The notes beneath the pieces are model-generated. The model searched no databases and was not told the origin of the DNA. It saw only the letters and a program-made list of their open reading frames with translations. A stretch of 38,315 nt of DNA from Streptosporangiaceae bacterium (GTDB lineage Bacteria > Actinomycetota > Actinomycetes > Streptosporangiales > Streptosporangiaceae). The position numbers were made by a program, and so were the translations under genes. This document shows, in pieces, positions 24,670 through 33,608 of this stretch. Each line of letters opens with the position of its first letter. The stretch's first letter is position 1. The stretch spans positions 1 to 38,315 of the forward strand of contig JASHPF010000003.1 of assembly GCA_030038295.1 (NCBI GenBank). Reading direction: 5' to 3'.

Positions 24670-25845
24670 CTAGCCGGACGCAGGTCGGCGCAACCCGCTG
24701 AGGCGCCGGGCCGCGTCGGCCAGCACGTCGTCGCGCTTGCAGAAGGCGAATCGCACCTGAGTCCGTCCGGCGGCCCGATCGTCGTAGAACACGACGTTCG
24801 GCACCGCGACCACTCCGCAGCGGTGCGGCAGGCTGCGGCAGAAGTCGAGGCCGTCGGACTCGCCGAGCCGGCCGATGTCGGTGGTGATGAAGTACGTCCC
24901 CTGCGGCACGAACACCTCGAAGCCCGCCGCGCGCAGCCCGTCGGCGAGCAGCCCACGCTTGCGGCGCAGGCCAGTGGCGAGGTCGGCGTAGAACGCATCA
25001 GGGAGCGCAAGCCCGGCGGCGATGGCGTACTGAAACGGCCCGCTGCTGACGAACGTGAGGAACTGCTTGGCGGTCCTGACGGCCGTGACCAGCTCGGGTG
25101 TTCCGGTTACCCAGCCGACCTTCCAGCCGGTAAAGGAGAACGTCTTGCCGCCGGAGCTGATGGTGACGGTGCGCTCCCGCATGCCCGGCAGGGTCACGAT
25201 CGGGACGTGCTCTCCGTCGAACACCAGATGCTCGTACACCTCGTCCGTCACCACCAGCAGATCGTGCCGGACGGCAAGGTCGGCGATGGCGGCGAGTTCT
25301 GCCTTGGTGGCGACCATGCCGGTCGGGTTGTGCGGCGAGTTCAGCAAGATGATCCGGGTGCGGCTGGTAATGGCGTCCCGCATCGCGTCGAGGTCGGGCC
25401 GGAACAGTGGTGGCCGAAGCGTGACCGGCACCCGCCGCGCGCCGGCCATGGCGATGCACGCGGCGTAGGAGTCGTAGTACGGCTCCAGGGCGATGACTTC
25501 GTCACCGGGCTCTAGCAGCGCCAGCATCGCCGCCGCGATGGCCTCGGTGGCACCGGTGGTGACCAGCACCTCGGTATCGGGGTCGAGGTCGAGCCCGTAG
25601 AAGCGCTTCTGGTGCGCGGCGACCGCGATCCTCAGCTCGGGAATCCCTGGCCCCGGCGGGTATTGGTTCCCGAGACCGGCTAGCACCGCGTCGGCCGCCA
25701 CCCGAGCCAGCTCCGCTGGTCCGTCGGTGTCAGGGAAGCCCTGGCCGAGGTTGACCGACCCGGTCCCGACCGCCAGCGCCGACATCTCCGCGAAGATCGT
25801 CGTGCCGAGGCCCGCCAGTGCGCTATTGAGCAGTGTTCGCGTCAT
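24670..25845 (-). CDS. dapC: PLP-dependent aminotransferase, probable N-succinyldiaminopimelate aminotransferase
   Basis: Fold-type I aminotransferase of 391 residues. PLP-site residues are visible: N173 (NSPHNPTG), D201 and Y204 (VVTDEVYEHLVF), the Schiff-base lysine K234 (SSGGKTFSFTGWKVGW), and a substrate-binding arginine in QVRFAFCKRDD. From memory the whole sequence runs close to mycobacterial DapC (Rv0858c), which acts in lysine and diaminopimelate synthesis; the related kynurenine-type aminotransferases cannot be fully excluded. GGAAGG lies six bases before the ATG at 25845; the much longer open frame upstream is not homologous. A GGCCCG/CGGGCC stem (24654-24667) follows the stop. The cold-shock gene upstream is separated by a strong terminator. 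Confidence 0.82.
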   Translation of the reverse strand: MTRTLLNSALAGLGTTIFAEMSALAVGTGSVNLGQGFPDTDGPAELARVAADAVLAGLGNQYPPGPGIPELRIAVAAHQKRFYGLDLDPDTEVLVTTGATEAIAAAMLALLEPGDEVIALEPYYDSYAACIAMAGARRVPVTLRPPLFRPDLDAMRDAITSRTRIILLNSPHNPTGMVATKAELAAIADLAVRHDLLVVTDEVYEHLVFDGEHVPIVTLPGMRERTVTISSGGKTFSFTGWKVGWVTGTPELVTAVRTAKQFLTFVSSGPFQYAIAAGLALPDAFYADLATGLRRKRGLLADGLRAAGFEVFVPQGTYFITTDIGRLGESDGLDFCRSLPHRCGVVAVPNVVFYDDRAAGRTQVRFAFCKRDDVLADAARRLSGLRRPASG

Positions 25846-25980
25846 GGTCTGCCTTCCGCCGCCGGGCGGCCCGGCCGCCGGCTGGGCAGCGGTGACCGTC
25901 ATCGCCCGACGCAGCGACCATACCGGTAATCCGGCCGCTGGCCACGCCGAGCCGGGCCGCGACCACGACCGGCAAACGAG

Positions 25981-26007
25981 GGCGGCCCCGGGATACCCGG
26001 GGCCGCC
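25981..26007 (-). terminator. Strong hairpin terminator of the cold-shock gene
   Basis: GGCGGCCCCGGG and CCCGGGGCCGCC are perfect 12-base arms with an ATA loop. It lies about 75 bases past the csp stop and before the aminotransferase, on the same strand, so it should insulate the two. Confidence 0.85.
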
Positions 26008-26080
26008 TGTTATCTGGCTATACCGATTTGGCGCGATGCTTATGGCTTTGCGCGCCCTATCCGGCGCTGGGCCGGACCCG

Positions 26081-26284
26081 TTATAGCGGACGGACTTGCT
26101 CGGCTTGCGGGCCCTTCGTTCCCTGGCCGGCTGTGAATTCGACGCGCTGATTTTCCTGCAAGCTGCGGAAGCCGTCGACCTGAATCGCGGAGTGGTGCAC
26201 GAAGACGTCGGCGCTGCCATCATCTGGGGCGATGAAACCATAGCCCTTGTCTGCGTTGAACCACTTCACGGTGCCCTGCGGCAT
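26081..26284 (-). CDS. Cold-shock protein (CspA family)
   Basis: A 67-residue OB-fold single-stranded nucleic-acid-binding protein and RNA chaperone. [20 protein letters not shown] carries RNP1 (13-20), and VFVHH (27-31) is RNP2; both are intact. Length is exactly that of the family. ATG at 26284 has GGAGAAGG just upstream. The gene stands alone between a long non-coding leader and a perfect terminator, the usual layout for csp genes, whose long 5' leaders refold with temperature. A GGATCC-N8-GGATCC inverted repeat lies 28-48 bases before the start. Confidence 0.95.
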   Translation of the reverse strand: MPQGTVKWFNADKGYGFIAPDDGSADVFVHHSAIQVDGFRSLQENQRVEFTAGQGTKGPQAEQVRPL

Positions 26285-26692
26285 GTGCCTTCTCCTACTG
26301 GGTGAAACTGCGGGATCCACGGACGAGGATCCTGGGCTGCATGCGTATCGAGAACGAGAATGCAGCCATCTCCATCAAACACCATCCCCGGAGCAGCTGT
26401 TACCGGGTCCGGCTAGTTGCCGAATTCGCCGGCGCCCAAAATGCGTACTCCGCAAAATGTAGGCTGACCTCAGTTCATTTCTCACTATGCCGAGACATGC
26501 CGGGGCGTCGCCGCCCGGAGCGGGCTGGCTCTGCGGGCGGTATGTCCTCGGGTCAGCCGCACCCGCCGGTCGGCAAAGAGCGCGGCTGTCCTCAGCGGGT
26601 TCACAGGATCGTGCGGTGTGGTGGAGACCTCAGACCGGCACCATCCGCCCGCGCCAGGAGGGCGTGGCCAGGCGCCGGCCGGAAGGAGCGCC
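26285..26692. other. Divergent intergenic region between csp and the DksA-like gene
   Basis: About 400 bases without a gene. The csp-proximal half should be the csp leader; GGATCC at 26313-26318 and 26327-26332 can form a stem in it. The middle (about 26410-26490) is A/T-richer than its surroundings and probably carries both promoters. CACTAT at 26483-26488 is a possible -10 toward the DksA-like gene, without a good -35. Confidence 0.5.
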
Positions 26693-27160
26693 ATGGCCGG
26701 CACGTCCGCCCTCTCGCCAGGCCACTGGTCGCGGCCGGCCGCGCCGGACGACACCTGCGACGGCGCATCCGGCCGGGCCGACGTCACCGGCTCTGCTCCT
26801 TACCGGGCCCAACTCGAAGCCCGCTGGCGGGCAACCCTCGAGCGGGTGACAGCGATGTCCGTTGCCTACCACGAGGCGGCCGCGGCCGCGGGGCCCGATC
26901 GGCCGGCCAGCCAGGCCGCCGACCCGCACCCCCCGGATCGGGCCAGCCAGGAGCCGTCGCGGCTGGCCCGGCAGGTCGTCGCAGAACGGCAGGCCCTGGC
27001 CGAGATCGAGGCTGCCCTCGACCGCATCGCGGCCGGCCGGTACGGCCGGTGCGAGCAGTGCCGACGGCCTATCTCCGCCGGACTCCTCGCGGCGCAGCCG
27101 GAGGCCCGGTTCTGCTCGGCGTGCAGCCGCCGAGCCGCGCGTCTGCTCACGCCCGCCTGA
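26693..27160 (+). CDS. DksA/TraR-type zinc-finger protein
   Basis: A 155-residue protein with a C-terminal four-cysteine finger, C120-EQ-C123 and C141-SA-C144, of the DksA/TraR type. It is preceded by a long helix (RQVVAERQALAEIEAALDRI, about 93-112) and AGRYGRCEQCRRPIS, the standard start of the finger. The N-terminal third is poorly conserved and Pro/Ala-rich. DksA proteins enter the RNA polymerase secondary channel through a coiled coil with acidic tip residues; the coil here is short, so a direct DksA role is uncertain and many actinobacterial members have unknown function. I chose ATG at 26693, which has GGAAGGAG at five bases, over GTG at 26618. Confidence 0.82.
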   Translation: MAGTSALSPGHWSRPAAPDDTCDGASGRADVTGSAPYRAQLEARWRATLERVTAMSVAYHEAAAAAGPDRPASQAADPHPPDRASQEPSRLARQVVAERQALAEIEAALDRIAAGRYGRCEQCRRPISAGLLAAQPEARFCSACSRRAARLLTPA

Positions 27161-27382
27161 CGCCGGGCACCGCCTGGAGCGCGTGCATGATGATCGGCCA
27201 AGCCGGGAACAGACACCTGCGCGGCCGCTGAGGTCGGCTGCAGATGAGTTTCCCGACGCTGCGCGGGACCGTCGCGGCCGCCACACGCCGGGCAGCGCGG
27301 TCGCCCGAGGTTGCGCGCCAGCAGGTATCGGGCGAGCCTATGTCAGGACATCCGCACCCGGCCAGCGACCGAGAGGAAGAGC

Positions 27383-29773
27383 GTGGCGTATCAGATCCCG
27401 GCCAGCGACATCGTCTCGATCATCGATGCCCCGCCCACGCCCGCCGCCTCGCTCGCGCCCGGTCGCAGGTTCGTTGTCCTGATTCACTATGAGTCCCACC
27501 CGCCGATCACGCTGCTGGCGAGGCCATACCTCGCGCTGGCTGGCCTGCGGATCGATCCGGCACTCGGCGGCAGGCAGCGAACCAGGCGGATGACGGGGCT
27601 GTCGGTCATCGCGCTGCCCGGCGGCCAGCCGCGCCGGATCGAGCTGCCCGAGGACAGGTCGGTCGGCATGCCGGTCTGGGCGCCGGACGGGCGGCGATTC
27701 GCGTTCACCGTGGACGAGCCGGACGGCATCGCGGTGTGGGTCGCCGACGCGCAGGCGGCTGTCGCAGCCGAGGTTCCCGGGCTGCGGGTGCGGGACGTTC
27801 TTGGCGGCGATCCGACATCGTTCGGCTCGACGGTGCGCTGGGCCAGGGACGGGGCCACACTGCTGGCGCTTGGCTCGCCGGCCCCGCCGGAGCCGCCCAG
27901 TTCAGAGCCGATCGAGCCGCGCACCGAAGAAACGTCAGGCAAGCGGACCCAGATGGCCACCTTTACCGACCTGCTCGGTACCGACGCGGACGCCGACCTG
28001 TTCGAGTCGCTCGCGACCACGGTGCCGCTGCGCGTCGACCCGGAGGCCGGGACGGTTGCGAAGCTCGGCGATGCTGGCCTGTACTACTACCTCAGCGAAT
28101 CACCCGATGGGACACACCTGCTTGCCTGCCGGCTGCGGCGGCCGTTCTCGTTCCGGGTGCCGTTCCCGTACTTCTCGCGTCGAGTCGAGCTCTGGACGGC
28201 CCACGGCCAGCTGGAGCGAGTCATCGCCGACCTGCCGGTGAGCGACGAGGTGCCGCGGCACGGCGTGCCAACCGGACCGCGCATGGTGTCCTGGGAGGAG
28301 TCGGTGCCGGCCAGCCTGGTCTGGACGGAGGCCCTCGACGGCGGCGACCCGATGGCTAAGGTCGAGCATCGCGACGAAATCTTCCGCCTGCAGGCACCGT
28401 TCGACGAAGCACCGCAGCCCTGCATCCTGGTCCAGCAGCGCTGCCTCGGCTGGTATGACATGGCCGCGGCGGGCCAGCTGATCGTGACCGAGCACGATCG
28501 CGACCGGCGCTGGATCACCTCCCGGCTGTGCGACCTGGCCGCGCCCGGTGACAGCCGGGTGATCTTCGATCACTCGGCGGATGAGGCTTACCTCGATCCC
28601 GGCACGCCGATGATGACCGTGCATCCGGACGGCACCCGCACCGTGCTTCAGGACGGGCATCAGATCTACCTTCGCGGCCAGGGCGCCAGTCCGGACGGCG
28701 ACCGGCCGTTCCTCGACCGGCTTGACCTCTCTGACCTTTCCACCCAGCGGCTGTGGCGCAGCCCCGGCGACGCCTTCGAGCAGGTCCTCGGATTCGCCGG
28801 GGACGATCGAGGGTCGGTGCTGCTGTGGCACGAGAGTCGGACCGAGCCCCCCAACCTGGTAGTGGCGCGGCTCGACGGCAGTGCGGCGACGCAGCTGACT
28901 TTTTTCCCTGACCCGCACCCGCAGCTGACCGGCATGGACAAGCGCCTGCTGAGCTACGACCGCGGCGACGGCGTGCGACTCACCGGCTGGCTGCACCTGC
29001 CGCCGGGCTATGACCCGGGCCGCGACGGCTCGCTGCCGCTGCTGATCTGGGCGTACCCGCTCGACTACGGAGATGCCGCGACCGCCGGTCAGGTGCGCGG
29101 CACCACCGAGCGGTTCACCAGGCTGACCGCGTCCGACCCGATCTGGTTCGTGCTGCGCGGGTACGCCGTGCTGCAGGGCGCTACCATGCCGGTCATCGGC
29201 GACCCCGAGACCATGAACGACAGCTACGTGGAGCAGATCACCGCCGCTGCGGCCGCGCACATCCGCGCAGTAGCTGACCTGGGCATCGCCGACCCCGGCC
29301 GGGTAGCGGTGGGCGGGCACAGCTACGGCGCGTTCATGACCGCCAACCTGCTGGCGCACACGGAACTGTTCGCGGCTGGCATAGCCCGCAGCGGCGCCTA
29401 CAACCGCAGCCTGACCCCGTTCGGGTTCCAGACCGAGCGGCGCAGCTTCTGGGAGGCGGCGGAGGTCTACGATCGGGTGTCCCCGTTCAGGTACGCGGAC
29501 AAGATCTCCGCGCCGCTGCTGCTCATCCACGGTGAGCGAGACGCCAACTCCGGCACGTTCCCGATCCAGTCCGAGCGCCTGTTCCAGGCCATCCAGGGCA
29601 CCGGCGGCACGGCCAGGCTGGTGATCTTGCCGTACGAGAGCCACGGCTACGTGGCGCGCGAGTCGGTGCTGGACATGCTCGCCGAGCAGCTGGGCTGGCT
29701 CGAGCGCTGGCTCGCCGTGCCGTCGATGACCAGCCAGCCGGCCGGCACCGAGGCGGACGAGGACTGGGAGTAG
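27383..29773 (+). CDS. S9 family (prolyl-oligopeptidase-like) serine peptidase, glutamyl endopeptidase type
   Basis: A 796-residue protein with an N-terminal beta-propeller (about 30-540; repeats such as PVWAPDGRRFAF and YYYLSESPDGTHLLA) and a C-terminal alpha/beta-hydrolase domain. The catalytic triad is S647 (GGHSYGAFM), D720 (HGERDANSGT) and H754 (ESHGYVAR). Overall it resembles the S9D group that includes the plant chloroplast glutamyl peptidase. There is no signal peptide, so it should be cytoplasmic and degrade peptides that fit into the propeller cavity. GTG at 27383 has GAGAGGAAG just upstream; the frame opens earlier at 27311 without a site. Its stop is three bases from the stop of the convergent kinase gene. 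Confidence 0.88.
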   Translation: MAYQIPASDIVSIIDAPPTPAASLAPGRRFVVLIHYESHPPITLLARPYLALAGLRIDPALGGRQRTRRMTGLSVIALPGGQPRRIELPEDRSVGMPVWAPDGRRFAFTVDEPDGIAVWVADAQAAVAAEVPGLRVRDVLGGDPTSFGSTVRWARDGATLLALGSPAPPEPPSSEPIEPRTEETSGKRTQMATFTDLLGTDADADLFESLATTVPLRVDPEAGTVAKLGDAGLYYYLSESPDGTHLLACRLRRPFSFRVPFPYFSRRVELWTAHGQLERVIADLPVSDEVPRHGVPTGPRMVSWEESVPASLVWTEALDGGDPMAKVEHRDEIFRLQAPFDEAPQPCILVQQRCLGWYDMAAAGQLIVTEHDRDRRWITSRLCDLAAPGDSRVIFDHSADEAYLDPGTPMMTVHPDGTRTVLQDGHQIYLRGQGASPDGDRPFLDRLDLSDLSTQRLWRSPGDAFEQVLGFAGDDRGSVLLWHESRTEPPNLVVARLDGSAATQLTFFPDPHPQLTGMDKRLLSYDRGDGVRLTGWLHLPPGYDPGRDGSLPLLIWAYPLDYGDAATAGQVRGTTERFTRLTASDPIWFVLRGYAVLQGATMPVIGDPETMNDSYVEQITAAAAAHIRAVADLGIADPGRVAVGGHSYGAFMTANLLAHTELFAAGIARSGAYNRSLTPFGFQTERRSFWEAAEVYDRVSPFRYADKISAPLLLIHGERDANSGTFPIQSERLFQAIQGTGGTARLVILPYESHGYVARESVLDMLAEQLGWLERWLAVPSMTSQPAGTEADEDWE

Positions 29774-29776
29774 CCG

Positions 29777-30280
29777 CTACTGGCCGAAGGGCGCTGTGGC
29801 GGACCGGTATTCGATGATCTCGTCCTTGGCGAACCACACGCTGATCTCGTGCGCCGCTTCGTCGACATTGCCGGAGGCGTGCACCAGGTTGGCCACGGCG
29901 ATCCCGTGCTCATTCGCGTAAGCCTGGCTCATGTGAGCGAAGTCACCCCGGATGGTGCCGGGCTGGGCCTGGTCCGGGTACGTGGCACCGACCAGCTTGC
30001 GCGCGCACGCGACCGCCTCAACCCCCTCAAACACAACGGCGAGCACCGGGCCGCTCTGCATGAACTCCGCCATGGCCGCGTACACCTTCGGCCCGAATCG
30101 CTCCTCCAGGTCGAAGTAGTGCCGCCGCGTCAGTGTGGCGTCCATCCAGACCATCTTGCTGGCAACGACCTTGAGCAGGCAGTCTTCGAAGCGCGCCACT
30201 ATGCGCCCGACCAGACCGCGAGCCACGGCGTCGGGCTTGAGCAGGATCAGCGTCCGCTCAACACCGGTGTCGTTACTCAT
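29777..30280 (-). CDS. ndk: Nucleoside diphosphate kinase, long atypical type
   Basis: Transfers the gamma phosphate of ATP to NDPs through a phosphohistidine. At 167 residues it is about 30 longer than the usual actinobacterial enzyme. TLILLKPDAVARGLVGRIVA with K15 is the normal start; the active-site histidine is H134 in NLVHASGNVDEAAHEI, where standard enzymes have NxxHGSDS. The extra length is mainly GDFAHMSQAYANEHGIAVA just before it. From memory this form resembles enzymes of some archaea and candidate-phylum bacteria more than the typical actinobacterial one, so gene transfer or a second paralog is possible. AGAGG lies seven bases before ATG. It converges with the S9 peptidase gene. 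Confidence 0.85.
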   Translation of the reverse strand: MSNDTGVERTLILLKPDAVARGLVGRIVARFEDCLLKVVASKMVWMDATLTRRHYFDLEERFGPKVYAAMAEFMQSGPVLAVVFEGVEAVACARKLVGATYPDQAQPGTIRGDFAHMSQAYANEHGIAVANLVHASGNVDEAAHEISVWFAKDEIIEYRSATAPFGQ

Positions 30281-30453
30281 GATCGTCCTCTCCGTTTCCG
30301 GCCGCGGCGTTGCGGGCGCGCACAGCTTAGCGAGCGAGCTAGCCGATCAGGTACACGCCACCAGCTGGCGGCAGAAAATTGGGCGACATGCCGTTGCCAC
30401 GCCCTGAACCAGGGGGAACGGCACATCGGCGGCTCGGCGGTCGCTATTGTCGC

Positions 30454-30459
30454 TACCCT
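30454..30459 (+). promoter_or_regulatory. Possible -10 box upstream of the winged-helix gene
   Basis: TACCCT is followed five bases later by a GTG that opens a 29-codon frame out of register with the gene at 30532 and running past its start. This could be the promoter with an untranslated or overlapping leader. TATTGT at 30445-30450 is an alternative box. Confidence 0.3.
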
Positions 30460-30531
30460 CGTTAGTGCCGGATGCCTCGGGCCTGGCGTTGCCAGCCGCG
30501 GTGAACCCGACGACGCAAGGGACCGGTCGGC

Positions 30532-31320
30532 GTGTCCGGCGCGGCCCCGGTTAGGCAGTTGCTCGTGCATGACACCTGGGCGGTCAGGGACCTGCCCGTC
30601 CTCGACGCGACCGTGGCCTTGCTCGAGCAGAGCTTCATGGTCACCGTTACCGACATCGCCACCCGAACGGGCCTCGCGCCATCCGACGTGGCCACCGCGC
30701 TCGAGGCGCTCGACCCGCTGTACGTGGACTTCAGGAAAACGACGACGGGCGGCGATCCCCGGTACTGGTACGTCTTCAAGGTAACGCCTGAGGCGAGGCG
30801 CGTGGTCGGGCAGTGGCCGACCGGCGAGGCACTGGCCAGCAGGCTCGCGGAGGAGCTCACCGCGGCGGCGCGGGAGGAACCCGACGCCGAGCGCCAGGGC
30901 CTGCTGACGTACGCGGCCCGGCTGGTCGGCGACACGCTGCGCGACGCCACGGTACGCGCGGCCCGCCGGGTGCTGGCTCCTGCCTTCGGCGGCGCTCCGG
31001 TGCCCGAGCTCGGAACGCCGGTGCCGGAGCCGGAGCCCGCGTCCGAGGACGACTACCCCAGCCTCGTGGAGCTGCCGGAGCTGCCCGAGCTGCTCCGATC
31101 CCGCGGCGCCGCCCCGAAGGCGGCCGCCCCGAAGGCGGCCGATCCGAGGGCGGCCGAGCCGGAGCCGGACGAGCCGCCCGCCGCGCGGGCGGAGGTGCCG
31201 GAAGCCCGGCAGCTCACGCCCCTCCCTGAGCTGGGCGCGCCCGCTGCGGACAGGCACATCGAGGCACAGGATGCGGCCGACCCGCACCCTGGCGAGCCAG
31301 ACGACGTCACCGCGCGGTAG
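30532..31320 (+). CDS. Unknown protein with an N-terminal winged-helix-like domain and a disordered tail
   Basis: A 262-residue protein I cannot name. Residues 10-90 look like a winged helix (DATVALLEQSFMVTVTDIAT, then SDVATALEALDPLYVDF and a wing ending WYVFKVTPEARRVVGQWP). Residues 95-150 are helical (ASRLAEELTAAAREEPDAER, then LVGDTLRDATVRAARRVLAP). From 155 on it is Pro/Glu/Ala-rich and includes a tandem AAPKA repeat, ending in an acidic tail. It may be a DNA-binding regulator or an adaptor; there are no catalytic motifs. The start is GTG with AAGGGA 12 bases upstream. Its 3' end overlaps the convergent membrane-protein gene by 14 bases. Confidence 0.65.
   Translation: MSGAAPVRQLLVHDTWAVRDLPVLDATVALLEQSFMVTVTDIATRTGLAPSDVATALEALDPLYVDFRKTTTGGDPRYWYVFKVTPEARRVVGQWPTGEALASRLAEELTAAAREEPDAERQGLLTYAARLVGDTLRDATVRAARRVLAPAFGGAPVPELGTPVPEPEPASEDDYPSLVELPELPELLRSRGAAPKAAAPKAADPRAAEPEPDEPPAARAEVPEARQLTPLPELGAPAADRHIEAQDAADPHPGEPDDVTAR
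31108..31152 (+). repeat. In-frame 15-base tandem repeat
   Basis: GCCGCCCCGAAGGCG occurs twice and a diverged third copy (GCCGATCCGAGGGCG) follows, encoding AAPKA, AAPKA, ADPRA in the Pro-rich tail of the winged-helix-like protein. Confidence 0.85.
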
Positions 31321-32509
31321 TCGGCGTGCCGTCGGCCGCTGGCCCCGTCGTCGGCCCGCCCGGGCCGGGCTTTTTCCCATCCCCGTCGCCGGATGGCCTG
31401 CCATACGGCGGTCGCAACGGGCGGATGGGCCCGATCTTCTTGTTCCGCCGCGGGCCTGACCACATCGCCGGGACCGCGTCGATGGCGTACGCGATCGCGA
31501 AGGCCGCCTGCTCGTAGTTAACCCGCCAGCCGACAAAGTCCCGCCACGCGTCCTCGGGCGGCCGCTCGATCGGGAAGTCGACGAGTCTCATCAGCGCGAC
31601 GGCTTCCAGGAAGTCCTCGTAGCTGAGCGAGATGCCCAGGCTCGGGTCAGGCTCGAACGGTATGTCGAAGCCCATCGCCCTGGCGACGTCCCCAAAGCAG
31701 ATGAACCCGGCGCGCAGGCATAGCCGCGCCGACACGACCGGCGCCGTGGACGGGTTGAGCGACAGCATCAGGGCGGCCGAGTCGAGCACCGCCAGCAGCG
31801 AGGTGACCCAGGAGGAGAGCGGCTTCGGGGAGCGGAATCTGACCAGCGGCAGGTAGGTGGTGTGGCTCTCGCCGACCTCCGCTGCCCAGCTCTCCCACTC
31901 CGCATACAGCTGCGGCAGCGTGTCCACGGTGGACACGCCAGAGCCGAGCGCGTAATGGGTTCGGGCGAGCAGTTCCGGCCCCCAGCTCGGCACGCCGGCC
32001 CGGGCAGTCAGCAGCGTCACCGCGTTCTCGCGCCGGTTGAACTCGGTGTAGAGCGTCGGGAGGTAGGCAATCTGCAGCGTGATCGTCACGATGCCGATCA
32101 CCGACGCGACGTCAAGCAGGCCTCGCTGAAGGCCGCTGCGCGCCTCGTCGCTGCCGATCTGCCAGAGGCCCGGCCCGGCCAGCCGGAACGCCTCGGTGAT
32201 GCCGCCGGGCTCCAGCGGCCAGAAGATGAGCGAGAAGCCGACGAAGAACATCAGGAGCCACGCGGCTATCTGGGCGATGAGGACGGTGGCTGCGTGTGTG
32301 GCGAGGATCCGGTCACGCCTGCGGAAGTCGTGGACCGGCTTGGTGATGAGCACGAACGCGGCGTTGACGATCTGGTCGACTTTCCTGGTGAGCCAGCTGC
32401 TCACGGACCGCGGCACGATCAGCGTGCCGATGACGCTGCTGCCGGCCGTAACCACGAGCAGCACGCCTACGGCCGCGGCCACGTACCGCGCGGCCAGCGG
32501 AACGACCAT
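31307..32509 (-). CDS. Integral membrane protein resembling a two-pore-helix ion channel without selectivity filter
   Basis: A 400-residue protein with three clear membrane segments: about residues 8-31 (VAAAVGVLLVVTAGSSVIGT), 73-97 (TVLIAQIAAWLLMFFVGFSL) and 133-157 (LDVASVIGIVTITLQIAYLP). The loop between the second and third (FRLAGPGLWQIGSDEA) sits where K+ channels have the pore loop, but TVGYGD is absent. The rest (160-400) is soluble, helical (MLSLNPSTAPVVSARLCLRA, SYEDFLEAVALMRLVDFPIE) and ends in a Pro/Gly/Lys-rich tail. I recognise it only as a conserved actinobacterial membrane protein. AGGAG lies six bases before ATG. It is downstream of the sigma factor on the same strand, 127 bases away, and overlaps the convergent gene by 14 bases. 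Confidence 0.7.
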   Translation of the reverse strand: MVVPLAARYVAAAVGVLLVVTAGSSVIGTLIVPRSVSSWLTRKVDQIVNAAFVLITKPVHDFRRRDRILATHAATVLIAQIAAWLLMFFVGFSLIFWPLEPGGITEAFRLAGPGLWQIGSDEARSGLQRGLLDVASVIGIVTITLQIAYLPTLYTEFNRRENAVTLLTARAGVPSWGPELLARTHYALGSGVSTVDTLPQLYAEWESWAAEVGESHTTYLPLVRFRSPKPLSSWVTSLLAVLDSAALMLSLNPSTAPVVSARLCLRAGFICFGDVARAMGFDIPFEPDPSLGISLSYEDFLEAVALMRLVDFPIERPPEDAWRDFVGWRVNYEQAAFAIAYAIDAVPAMWSGPRRNKKIGPIRPLRPPYGRPSGDGDGKKPGPGGPTTGPAADGTPTTAR

Positions 32510-32636
32510 CTGTCTCCTTGTGCCGCCGGCGGCGGCCTCGGCGGCCGTCCGCGGTCAGAGCGGCAGAGTAGCGCACGGCGAGCTGGCGGGCAGGTTGCAG
32601 GGCCAGCCGCGGCCGAGCGGCCCGGCGGGCCGCGAC

Positions 32637-33608
32637 TCACCCCCCGGCGGCACCTCCGCGGCGGCGCTGGTCAAGGAGCGCGTCGAGGTCGGCCAGGGGG
32701 CCGAGGTGGCGCAGCTTGTCCCGGCTGATGATGCTCCGGAATGTCTGCACCTGACCGTCAACGATGTCGACGCCGAGCACGCCGATGAGGCTGCCGTCCG
32801 CTGCGCGGACGAGAGCGCCGGGCTGGCCGTTCACGGCGGCCGGCTCGAGCGAGGCGTGCACCGCGTGCAGCTGCCGTCCCAGCGCGACCAGCAGCCTGCC
32901 GACGTGCTCCCGGCCGGCGATTGGCCGCCGCCACCTGACCGGAGCACCGGCGCTGTCGCCGTGCACCGCGACATCGGCCGCGAGCATGCTGACGAGGGCC
33001 TGCAGGTCGCCGTTCTCAACCGCACCGAAGAACCTGGCGGCCAGCTCGTCCCGCTCGTCGGCCTCGACATCGAATCGCGGCCGGCCGGCCTCGACGTGCT
33101 GCCGGGCGCGGCGCGCGATCTGCCGGCAGTTCACCGCGCTGCGGCCGACGATGGCCGCCGTCTCGTCGTAGGAATACGCGAACACGTCGTGCAGCAGAAA
33201 CACCGCCCGCTCCAGCGGCGTCAACCGCTCCAGCAGCAGCAGGAAGGCCATCGAGAGCGAATCGGCCTGCTCGGCGGCCGCCGCGGGATCCCGGCTGCCG
33301 GCCGGGAGTCCGGGGCCGGTGAGGAGCGGTTCCGGCAGCCAGTCGCCCACGTACGACTCCCGGCGGACCCTGGCCGACTGGAGGTAATCGATGCACAGCC
33401 TGGTGACCACCGTGGACAGGTAGGCCTTCGGTGACTCGGGCTGACCGTGGCCGGTGACCGCGCGGTGGTAGCGCACAAACGCCTCCTGCACGATGTCTTC
33501 CGCCTCGGTCACGGTGCCGAGCATCCGGTAGGCGATCGAGAACAGCACTGGCCGCAGCGTCCGGTAGATCTCGGCCGTGTCGGCGCCCCCGCCGGGACCC
33601 TGGCTCAC
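32637..33608 (-). CDS. ECF41-family sigma factor (SigJ-like)
   Basis: Extracytoplasmic-function sigma factor of 323 residues with its own C-terminal regulatory domain. Sigma region 2 covers about 12-80 (LRPVLFSIAYRMLGTVTEAE), the linker has the ECF41 hallmark WLPEP (90-94), region 4 covers about 115-172 (ERAVFLLHDVFAYSYDETAA), and a SnoaL-like domain (about 185-295) ends with DKLRHL (297-302), matching the ECF41 DKL motif. In this group the SnoaL domain replaces a separate anti-sigma factor. I chose GTG at 33608, with AGGGGG upstream, over TTG at 33647, because the predicted transcription start lies between them. Usual ECF41 neighbours (carboxymuconolactone decarboxylase, oxidoreductase or epimerase genes) are absent here. 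Confidence 0.92.
   Translation of the reverse strand: MSQGPGGGADTAEIYRTLRPVLFSIAYRMLGTVTEAEDIVQEAFVRYHRAVTGHGQPESPKAYLSTVVTRLCIDYLQSARVRRESYVGDWLPEPLLTGPGLPAGSRDPAAAAEQADSLSMAFLLLLERLTPLERAVFLLHDVFAYSYDETAAIVGRSAVNCRQIARRARQHVEAGRPRFDVEADERDELAARFFGAVENGDLQALVSMLAADVAVHGDSAGAPVRWRRPIAGREHVGRLLVALGRQLHAVHASLEPAAVNGQPGALVRAADGSLIGVLGVDIVDGQVQTFRSIISRDKLRHLGPLADLDALLDQRRRGGAAGG

Noticed and set aside
28100-29644. A 514-codon open frame on the minus strand
   Set aside because: It is antisense to the S9 peptidase, whose propeller and catalytic triad are intact; the antisense product has no family features.
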